Shown here: positions 9,550 to 17,878 of the stretch, piece by piece | How the letters are laid out: each line of letters opens with the position of its first letter | How positions within the stretch are numbered: position 1 is the first letter of the stretch | NCBI GenBank assembly: GCA_020536535.1 | Contig: JAHLWZ010001076.1 | Coordinates: forward strand, 1-21,197 | Direction: 5' to 3' | Length of the DNA stretch: 21,197 bases | From: Pelomyxa schiedti | Lineage: Eukaryota > Evosea > Pelobiontida > Pelomyxidae | Made by a program: the position numbers and the translations under genes | The notes under the pieces: model-generated | Database searches by the model: none | What the model saw: only the letters and a program-made list of their open reading frames with translations | Told to the model about the DNA's origin: nothing

Positions 9550-12500
9550 TCAGGGTCTTTTTTGTTGGTACCGAGGAGCGTCCCACTGAGTGTCATACAC
9601 AGAGTTCTGGAATATGACTCTCCAATGTCTGTTTGGAATTCCCTCCCATCTGATTGGATTCATAGTTGTCCTGTTGCACACCACGAACTTCCAGTAGAAT
9701 GAGAACCCCACCATGAGGTTCAGAACCACGGTCCACCATCCTCCCTCACAGCGGGTCATAGCCGTGCCCCGCGAGGGTGTCCATGTGCCTAATTCCGGAA
9801 TGCTGCCGCATACAACAATGCACTGGTCAGCTGCTGCATGGTAGTGAATCGAGAATTGTAGCTTGGCCGGAATTCTGCCGCAGGGATCAACTAGGTCGCC
9901 GGTGAGCTTGCCGATGTATGGTAGCATGCAGAGCCAGCAGAATTGATGCTTGCAGTGAGAGCATGACATGTGGCTGCACCCTCCATCTTTTTGTATTAGG
10001 GTTCGGCATTTGGGACACGGCCGCGCATTAGTGGATAGCCACTGAAAGGGGAAAAAATCAGAATTGTTTGGTTGGAAAGAATTTTAGGGTGTATAATGCT
10101 TTTACCTGGGTTGATAGGTGAGTCTCCTCCCCAAGCCTTTTTTCTTTTCTTTTCTCTGCTTGATCGATAAAAATCATTTTTGAGATATCAGAACACCTAG
10201 TAATATGTTGGATCCTTTTGCTGATTGAAGGACTTACGATGTTGCTGGGTGATACTCAAGAAAACATTTCACACAAAAGTGAAATCCACACTCACTGCAG
10301 ATAGCATCGTCGCACGTAGCAAAACCTCTGTAGTTGCACTTGGGACAACAGACAAAACCATCAATATTACTCAGTCCTTGTCGAAGCGTACTTTGCTCAA
10401 ATGCTGCTTTGTCTTTAATAGAAGCTCTAAAAGTAGGATCAATGGAATGCTGGAGAAGGGAGGAAGTATACAGAACGTCATAGTACGAGGCAATACCAAT
10501 ACAGCCACGTTTAGGGCAACGAGGATGCCCAGAATCATTGTTTTTGAACCACTGATCCAAGCAGTCAAGGCAAAACCTTTGGAGATTAGAAATTCTCGAA
10601 GAGGGATCTTGCATACGCATGACCACAGCGGCTCAAAGAAAGAAGGTCAGTCTCTTCAAGGCATATCTCACATATTCCTTTGACTGGGGGTGAAGGAGTT
10701 GGTTCTGCAAGCTCGTTGAATGAAGTGATTTTCGAGTCCACTTTCAAATTGACAAGAAGACCCTGAAGGGAACTGAAAGAATTGAGTTTTGAGGGAGAAT
10801 GCATGTCAAAAAACATACCTTCGAAGGGGGTTTGTGAGGAAACGTACAAGCTGGAAGTTATTGTTTTTCCTGGCATAATCAATTGGGGTCATGGCGGGGA
10901 GGTCGTTATGAGGCTGGCATAAAATGTTACTTTCCGCTCCGGAATCCATAAGCAATTTGCATATTGCGGGGTAATTCCCAGCACAAGCTGCATGCAGAGG
11001 TGTTTCACCAAATGGAGGAAGTACTGCACGTGCATTTGCACCACGGCTCAAAAGAACAATGACTCCTTCAATGCACCCACGTGAACACAAGAGGTAGAGA
11101 ACGCTTGGAGGAATTCTCGGAAAGAGAACACTCGGCCTTCCAACACCCGAAGGTATTGGCGGAAGTTGTGAGGGATCTATATCAGCTTGTGGGGCTGCCC
11201 GGGCAAAACGGATAAACTGTGTGGAGTTCAATTTTCCATTGCAGAGGCAGAGGGTGGCCCAGTCCAGGCAGGAAGGTTTACATTTGTAGGTTTTCAGAGT
11301 TCCTTGGTCATCACACATGCAGCCCCAATCCTCTTTAAAATCCCGTGTGCAAAGTTGCTCTAGGGCATCATCTCGAGTGTTTTCAAGTAATAATTGCAGA
11401 TATGGTGTCGTTTTGGTTCCTTTTATAACCGCATCAGAAAGAACACGTACTAAGGCTGGCGAGTGTTGCCCAGAGCGGGATCGACTTGACGATAGCATTG
11501 ATGCAGCAGCCTCTATTGTGGAAGACTTAAATCTGAGCAGTAAGTCCACAGTTGCAGGATAAGTGTCAACTGCCCAAGCGAGGGGACCACCCCTATTGGG
11601 GTCAACTCCAGAGCTGAGGAGAAGTTCCACGGCCTCAGGATTCCAACTCAGGGCAAATACTATGGGTGGCAGCCCATTTATAACAGGAATAGGGATACCT
11701 CGCAAGTCCAAAGGAAGGGTGATGGGATCCAAAGTGGAAGGAAGGGGCACAGTCATCTGGATGGAATTATCAGTTTCTACCTTTGCTGTTGTTGCTGTAC
11801 TGGCTGTAGGATCCGTAGGTGATGTGGAGATAGGTTGACTGGGTGGTGATACAACAGGGGTAGTGCTCTTGAGGAGGGCCTTAAGTAATGTAATGTTGCG
11901 GTGTTGTAGGGCAGCTTCAAGTGCCACTATTTGATAACAACCATTAGACTTAGAGAGATTCTCCCGGGGAATTGGTGGTAGTTTTTTAATTTCGTCTAGA
12001 ACTTCCTGGACGTTGTTCTTTTTGACCTTAAGTAGGAGGGATGCTCTTTGACCTGGAGTCAAGATAAAAGTAGTCTTTTTCTGGGGCTTTTGGATCTCTG
12101 CGATACAAATTCGTGGGAGGGGGGATGGAAGTGGTTCAGGGTTCTCGATTACTTCTGGGAATGTTGGAAGTTTACTGGTTGGTATTACACTTTTTTGTTT
12201 GAAAAAGTCAGGAAAGCAGTGAAATAAAAGAAGTAAGCAAACGTTTTATTTGGAGCCGCATAAAATAGTCTAGCAAGCTGGGAAAGAGTCAAAATTCCTT
12301 TTGAGTAACATGTAGCTCCCAATTCCAGACAAGAAACAGGACAGCTCCAACGAGAGAGGCTGTCAAAGTGCATAAACTGTTCCAGCTCCTTTGAATTTGT
12401 TGCAGAGAGCAGCCACTTGATGACATCACTAATTGTGGGTTGTGGGTCTGGAGTTGAAGATGAAGGTGTAGGAGTAGAAGAAACCGATGACGAAGAGGCT

Positions 12501-13690
12501 GACGTGGAAGATGAATTGGTAGCAGCAGCAGTAGAAGAAGAAGCAGAAGAATTAGTAGCAGCAGCAGCAGCAGCAGAAGAAGAAGAAGAAGAAGAAGAAG
12601 AAAGGGGTGGAGGAGTTTTTGTGGAATCACTTGTAGGAGAATTCGCATTAACTGCTGAAAAATCAGCACCAATCCTCAGGGCACGATGCAGCGCCGGGCA
12701 GTTACTTGTGGATAGATTCTGTTCCACAACAGAACATTCCTCAACGGGACTGGCACCAGCATGCAACAGAGGCAGAACGCAAGCAGGGCTGATGTCTACT
12801 GCCCACGGCAGCGGCGTCCCATCATGGGGATCGGCGCCCGCTTGCAAAAGCAAAGAAACGGCCCTCGGGCACCAGGACACCGCAACAACAAGAGGCCTCA
12901 CGCCATTGATGCTGGGCAAAGGGACTCCGCGCAAGTCCAGGGGCAAAGGGATTACGGAAATCTTTGGGTGAGGCGTGGCCTTTGGTGCAGCCTTGCCCGG
13001 TGCCGACGACGAGGAAGCAGAAGCAGAAGCAGAAGCAGAAGCAGAAGCAGAAGCAGAAGCAGAAGCAGAAGCAGAAGCAGAAGCAGAAGCAGAAGCAGAA
13101 GCAGAAGCAGAAGCAGAAGTGGGCGAGGGAGGAGAAGCTGTTGATGTAGAATTGCCGGAAGTAGCCGTGTCGGGTTTTGTCTCTGATGTAGAAGCTGCCG
13201 TCGTGGGTGATGTTGTTGCCGTTGACGTCGCTGCTGGTGTTGGTGTTGGTGTTGGTGTTGGTGTTGGTGTTGGTGTTGGTGTTGGTGTTGGTGTTGGTGT
13301 TGGTGTTGGTGTTGGTGTTGGTGTTGATGACGAGGCTGGTGGTGGTTGAGCTGGGGGAAGACGCTGGGCGAGGAGTGCCTCGAGGCAGGGCATGGAGCGG
13401 TGGACGAGGCAGAGCCTGAGGGCCAGGGTGTAGACCGAGCACGAGTCGGACTGCACGGGGTCCATGAACGCCGCGATGGACCAGTGGGGCCCGCGGCCCC
13501 CAGCCAGCACCCCCATCAGCCGCGACGCCTTGTTTTCCACTACGCAGTGCGTGAGGGACGAGGTCATTCGGGGCGTGAGCTTGGCGAATTGCGCGGGCTT
13601 CGTGGCCGCCTGCGCCGTGGAGGTGGACGCAGGGGCCGAGGCTGAGGTTGTGGTGGGAGGTGGAGAAGACACGGGCGGAGTGGTTGTCAT
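9550..13690 (-). CDS. Ankyrin-RBR-CBM20 E3 ubiquitin ligase (about 1298 aa)
   Basis: Exons, minus strand: 13690-12243, 12189-10819, 10772-10617, 10576-10238, 10196-10106, 10041-9550; phases agree throughout. Residues 1-480 and about 490-800 are two related units, each with LPLDLRG(V/I)P..PLPWAVD/PLAWAVD ankyrin-like helices; unit 1 also has (TP)n, (SA)n, Ser and Ala runs. Ordinary ankyrin repeats (GETPLHAACAGNYPAICKLL) follow. The RBR module has RING1 from C974 (CEICLEETDLL..CGHAFCLDCL), the IBR (CCPKCNYRGFATCDDAICSECG..C..C..HP) and RING2 (CPKC..QKDGGCSHMSC..C..QFCWLC) with catalytic Cys about 1157. About 1185-1290 is a CBM20 starch-binding domain (SIPELGTWTP, GGWWTVVLNL, FYWKFVV, WEGIPNRHW). 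RBR ligases pass ubiquitin through the RING2 cysteine; CBM20 binds alpha-glucans. I infer a glycogen- or starch-directed ligase. ATG 13690 gives the first clean start; the hydrophobic extension upstream is probably not coding. Confidence 0.92.
12521..12603 (-). repeat. Ser/Ala-encoding GCA/GAA trinucleotide tract
   Basis: Interrupted AGC/AGA trinucleotides on the plus strand, read on the minus strand as poly-Ser then poly-Ala inside unit 1 of the RBR protein. It lies in a linker between helical segments and is likely length-variable. Confidence 0.85.
13014..13119 (-). repeat. Hexanucleotide tract encoding (Ser-Ala)n in the RBR gene
   Basis: A near-perfect run of about 17 AGCAGA units. In the gene's frame it gives an alternating Ser-Ala linker; other frames are also open, which explains several false long ORFs here. 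It is probably a flexible spacer and prone to slippage. Confidence 0.9.
13236..13326 (-). repeat. Hexanucleotide tract encoding (Thr-Pro)n in the RBR gene
   Basis: About 15 perfect copies of GGTGTT, read on the minus strand as Thr-Pro repeats between the first helical segment of unit 1 and a Ser/Thr-rich linker. The opposite strand would read as Gly-Val, which is rejected as coding. Confidence 0.9.
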
Positions 13691-13825
13691 CTCCAAGAGG
13701 ATGGGAGTGGGTGGATTCGAGGTTGTTGTGTTTTGTTGTTCCTGTTGTGGGCCGCCTTGGCTTTCTTTTGCTTTAATTTCCGGGATACAAAGTGGGAACG
13801 CGTGAGCGTTCTTGTTCTGTGAAAG

Positions 13826-15598
13826 TTTCTGAAAGGAGAAGATTTCGTTCTGGCTGATACACCCGAGCGAGAGAGGGAGAGCCTGGAACAGGTACCCCGT
13901 GACCCTGGATACGAGGACAACGAGGACTGCGAGGACGACGAATACGACGAATACGAAGAATACGATGATTACAGTTGGCTTTTCTCCAGTGCGTCGAGTT
14001 GAAGGCGTCAAACAATACACATATAACATAAACTCCACCTTTTTCCTTTTTCCTTTTTCCCTTTTCTCACAGGTTTTTTTTTAGCAGCCTATGCCGGGAT
14101 TTCACTCAAGAAAAACAAAGACTGGTTTTCCGAAAACGCGCTTTTCGCACTCCCCAGGCTCGCTCTGGATTACATCGTGGATCTTCTAAATCTTCCCGAC
14201 TGCGCGTCCTTTTCGCAGACGTGCCACGCGGCCCTGTACCTTTGTGCACCTTCACTTCGAAAAGATGACATGATAGACGGCACCAACGACGGAATTCGCG
14301 CCTCGTGCGATGTGGAGCGGACCACGAAATGCCGCGCCTTCATGGTGTTTAATCCGTTATGTGGGGTCGATCCTGAGGTCAAGAATAGCATCTGCGCCGA
14401 CGCCATTGGAGATCTCGTGCGGGCGGCGCCAAATTTGGAGCACCTGAATCTGCTGGGATATGAGCCGGCGTGCTGGGTTTCGTGGACGGGAACTCACGTC
14501 AGCGCGATGTCCGCTTTGCATTTGCTGAACGCCCCGAAGCTGAGAATCCTGAAACTTGACTTCGAGCCCGAGGGGGACCACCCGGCCAAACGAGAACTCG
14601 CGGCCGTGAAGAAGCTATTTTTGGAGAGAGGGAGACAGCTTAGTGCGATCAAAATGTATTGTGACGATTCCAGCTTTGCTTTTTCGAAGCCGGCAATCCA
14701 AGGTCTGATAGAAGCCGCAACCAAATATGGTCCTCTCATGAATTTGAAGGCGTTAGACTTTTCTATTTCGGCTTGTGACCTATATTCTCTGGCAAATGCT
14801 TGTGGATGTGGCATTGCGGTAGCTCCTCATATAAAAACACTTCGGGTGTACAGAAGGGATGAAGAGACTCTCCCGCCACATTGGGCCGCAGTATTGCAAG
14901 TTGCTTTCCCATCTCTGACACATATTAAGTGCTATGGAAAACTGTGGGCTGAAATTGTTATTGATTGTCCTATACTAGAGGACACAGAGAATAGGGTTAT
15001 GTACGACACAATTCCGATTTTGCTCTCTGCAACACATCCACTTGGGTTGAAGAAAATTTCCGTTAACAGGAGGAACTGCAAGCCGCGGCTGAAATTTCCT
15101 GACATCGCTAATCTTCTTACTCTGTGTCCACTCACCACCGAGTTATTTTTTGGCTGTGAATGCCTATCCGTGGATGTGGCACAGGCACTTGCCTCTCTCA
15201 GGCACCTCAGGAAGATTTGTTGGGTCTTTCACTACCCAGATTCTTGCATTAATGGAGTGACTTCCATGGACAGCCTTCCTGAAAAGTCAATCGCAGCTCT
15301 GGAACACTCCACCGCAAGAGTTAAACAGTGGAATTCTGGAACAGGTGTACTCTCCAAACTTCTGCACCTACCTATGTTTTCTGAATTGGAAGAAGTGGAC
15401 ATTGTAATGTGGGGTCAATCGGGCTCAGGACAAGCAGCACAAGACGACATCCGATTACTGATGAGGGTGTGTGCCAGCACCATCAAAAAGGTGACACTCC
15501 CTGGTGATCTCAGTACCCGTTTGCAGCCTATCGTAGAGTCCCTCAGTGCACTGAAAGTAGTGGAGAACACTATGGGCAGTCTCACTATGAGCCTTTAA
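13826..15598 (+). CDS. F-box / leucine-rich-repeat-like protein
   Basis: Exons seen: 13826-13988 and 14085-15598 (joined in phase 1), stop 15596-15598. Exon 1 encodes a very acidic, Tyr-rich stretch (GYEDNEDCEDDEYDEYEEYD). Exon 2 begins AYAGISLKKNKDWFSE and runs into an F-box-like segment (FALPRLALDYIVDLLNLPDC, then ASFSQTCHAAL). About 440 residues of leucine-rich, LRR-like helix-strand repeats follow (LEHLNLLGYE, LRILKLDF, LKALDFSIS, IKTLRVYRR, LEEVDIVMWG). This is the usual plan of SCF substrate receptors: the F-box binds Skp1 and the repeats hold the target, which is unknown. No ATG is in frame in exon 1. A possible first exon is 13701-13721 (ATGGGAGTGG.., donor GAG|GTTGTT), only 10 bases from the divergent RBR start. 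A later start inside exon 2 is also possible. The 3' end is convergent with the PARP-like gene, 90 bases away. Confidence 0.75.
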
Positions 15599-15688
15599 CT
15601 TGTTACGGCAAAGATAAGCCTAAGCGCCAAAGCTTTTTCCATTTAAAAAACATTTTTTTTTTTTTTTGAAGCATGACAAATACTAAGT

Positions 15689-17567
15689 TCAGTAGAGGTG
15701 AGAGCTTGTAGCTGTGCATCCAGGTTCTGATGTGAAGGAAGCAGCATTTGTACTGGTACATCCAGGTGCGGTGCTGGTGCATCCTGGTGCTGTGCTTGTA
15801 CATCCTGGTGCTGAGGTGGGCGCCGACTGTTTGTGGAAGTATACAATGGCGTGCACCAAAACCTGAGAAGGCGTGAAGCACACTAGCTGATTATGGGTGG
15901 GTGTGGAATTCTCGCTGGCAGGAACCCAAGCTTGGCCTGTAACTCCACTTCCTGAGAAGGGAGCCAAAGGGATGAAGTGGGAATCATAGTTCTTGTAAGC
16001 CGAGTTTCCTTGTAGCTTGTGAGACTCCCAGTCGGTTGGGATGACAGGATAAACGCTCCCACATAGCACCCAGCAGAGTGCTACTGCGTCCTTCCCTTGG
16101 CAAGTGACTTCCACGGAATCCGTGAGATGAACTCCATTTCCAAATCCAATGTCAGAGAATTGTGCTGAGGAAAACCCTTGATTGCAAATAGTTTCCGCTT
16201 GTTCACAAGTTAAACCGTACCACATCAGAGATACCGGCACTGCCTTGGGTTGAGGCTGGTGTACCTGGGACAAAGTGTGAAATACATAACACAGAGAATG
16301 AATTTACCGCAACAAGAGACTTGAATCTATCCATTATTGCTTTTCTATGTGCCAAGCCGGCTTCTGCTTCCCAAGATGCCTGAAACTCTGGCTTCCCATT
16401 CCGTATTTGAAGAAGCTCGAAATGGCTTTCAAAGGCCTTACGGAGCTGCGGATTTGAAACAAGTTTAATTTTGTCTATTTCATATCTAGTGCTCGTTGAG
16501 TGCTAGCTTCAAAAGGCAAAACACACCTCCCCTTTGATGTTAATTGGAACAAATCCACAATTTTCTTGTGCTCTGCTGGACCAATAGATTTCTCCGTGAG
16601 AGGGATTGTTGAATAATTTCCCATGGAAAACCAGAAGTCCTTCAACTCATCGCCAAGCAGGTCCACAGCAAATGTCCATGGAAACTCTGTCCACATAGGA
16701 TACAGTCAGAAAGATTTAATAGCATCAAGAGGAATGCATACTTTCAGGTACAAAAGTGCAAGTCGGAGGATTTGCCTGTGGTGTTGGGCCGCTGGATTGT
16801 TGTGGATTCCCTTGGGATTGCTGCTGTATGTGCTGCTGCAATTGAAGAATCTGCTGCTGAGACTGCAATAGCAACTGTTCCAGCTGCCTCTGCCTCTCTC
16901 TGTCAGATACCATTAGTCCACATTGACCACATAGAGAAAATCCACAGGCGCCACAGCGTGTGAATTGTCCCACAATATCCCTGCAGCATACGTCGCAGAG
17001 CGGGGAGAGTGCACCCCCGGGTGTTGGGGAAATTAAGGACGAGGTAAGAGCCGTCCCACAAGTACACTTGTTGGGAGTCAGGCCCGCAAGGGGAACCATT
17101 CTCGGCGGCGGGCGGCTATCAACGACCACGGCAGGAGTCGGAGTCGGAGTCGGAGTCGGCGTAGGCGTAGGCGTAGGCGGCGAGGCAGGCGGCATAGACG
17201 CCGGGCCACTAGCGCTCAATGGAGGAGTCGACTCAGACGGAGGGAACTGAGGAGGGGGCTGATAAGACATGGAGGGGTCCCACCCCGGCCACGCGCCCCA
17301 GGGGGGCGGAGGGCCCGGGGGGCCGCCCCAGGGCGGATGGTGTGGGTGGGGCCCGTGGTGCGGGGGCGGGCCGCCGGGCCAGCCAGGGGGAGGGTGGCCG
17401 TGGTGGGGAGGCGGGCCGTGGTGCGGCCCGCAGTGGGGGTCGCCCCACGGCGGGGGGGGAGGCGGGCCGCCGGGCCAGGGCGGGCAGCCTGGGGGAGGCC
17501 CGTGGTGGCCGTGGTGGGGAGGCGGTCCCCCGCCGTGCCATGGTGGCCCGTGGTGATGCCCTCTCAT
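15689..17567 (-). CDS. Zinc-finger PARP-fold protein with noncanonical triad (579 aa)
   Basis: Exons, minus strand: 17567-16742, 16686-16527, 16485-16308, 16264-15689; phases close. Residues 1-125 are Pro/Gly/His-rich (HGGGPPPHHGHHGPPP). A (TP)n run follows, then a Cys cluster (CTCGTA, CDVCC, RCGACGFSLCGQCG) fit to bind zinc, and a Gln-rich coiled coil. Residues about 275-530 read as a PARP catalytic region: YSTIPLTEKS, YEIDKIKLVSNPQLRKAFESH (the conserved I..I..NP.L lead), then WYGLTCEQAETICNQGF, GFGNGVHLTDS and SQVLVHAIVYF. The H-Y-E triad of active PARPs aligns to Tyr (about 404), His (about 432) and His, so poly-ADP-ribosylation is unlikely. It may be a mono-transferase or an inactive ADP-ribose or NAD binder. 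The C-terminus has PGCTSTA repeats. The start at 17567 follows an in-frame stop, but an acceptor-like AG at 17581-17580 allows an upstream exon. Confidence 0.82.
15754..15815 (-). repeat. Tandem repeat encoding PGCTSTA at the PARP-like C-terminus
   Basis: Three close copies of a 24-base unit (core CATCCTGGTGCTGTGCTTGT on the plus strand) plus degenerate flanks. They translate on the minus strand to PGCTSTA repeats, each with one cysteine, after the last strand of the PARP fold. Confidence 0.8.
17135..17180 (-). repeat. (Thr-Pro)n hexanucleotide tract in the PARP-like gene
   Basis: Tandem GGAGTC units changing to GGCGTA units. Both read as Thr-Pro or Pro-Thr on the minus strand, between the His/Pro/Gly-rich N-terminus and the Cys cluster. 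The same dipeptide linker occurs in the RBR gene but with different codons, so it arose separately. Confidence 0.8.
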
Positions 17568-17878
17568 GTCGTGGCTACACAATGTAGGTTAGGAAATAAT
17601 TTGGGTTTCTGGTTGTGAGGTTTGCCTTGTGCCTCCTTTGTCACAAGTTCTCCACGATCAGTTCTTACACCCTGGGCACATCCAAGGTAGATGTCAGAGT
17701 CGGCAAACCCCCAAACCCTTCCCTTAGACTGTTTCTTGTGCTTCGAATTATTGTGCCTGTTGCAGGGACAAAATTCTGGCTGTGATAGTGGTCCTCTAGG
17801 AATTGTGTCAGCACTTCCCTGCGTTGTTGCCAAGTAACTGTTGATCTAGAGAAACCCAAAAAGAAATAACAAAAGACC
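17568..17878. promoter_or_regulatory. Divergent upstream region of the PARP-like and ATG17-like genes
   Basis: About 310 bases between two start codons on opposite strands. On the minus strand it ends in a good intron 3' end (CTAACCTACATTGTGTAG, 17597-17580), so the PARP-like mRNA may have an upstream exon here. Two overlapping minus-strand frames are open. One contains GRVWGFADSDIYLGC with nearby CPC, the other QQRREVLTQFLEDHYHSQ; neither could be tied to a start codon and family. No core promoter motif is certain. Confidence 0.45.

Noticed and set aside
9388-9586. Lys/Phe-rich small ORFs on both strands
   Set aside because: They come from A and T runs in the spacer; no start context, splice sites or domain support them.
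10806-12062. Separate ankyrin gene starting at 12062
   Set aside because: The frame stays open upstream of 12062 to a good acceptor at 12190, which joins in phase to the donor at 12242, so it is an internal exon of the RBR gene. The codon at 12062 is not an ATG start.
13014-13326. CRISPR-like or satellite array
   Set aside because: The units are 6 bases without spacers and lie inside a coding frame; they are coding microsatellites.
12417-13645. Long open frames on both strands with Glu-, Leu-, Cys/Phe-, Arg/Ser- or Val/Gly-rich translations
   Set aside because: They are translations of the hexanucleotide and trinucleotide tracts in wrong frames. Only the minus-strand frame with (TP)n and (SA)n joins ankyrin-like segments and splices in phase to the RBR exons.
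13691-14038. N-terminal membrane-helix extension of the RBR protein (Val/Phe-rich)
   Set aside because: It is the antisense of the acidic plus-strand exon, has codon content unlike a real membrane helix, and the ATG at 13690 gives a sound start.
17219-17587. Plus-strand Gly/Arg-rich and Gly/Pro-rich frames of 90-120 codons
   Set aside because: They are shadows of the Pro/Gly/His-rich minus-strand exon of the PARP-like gene, caused by GC-rich repeats with no stops.
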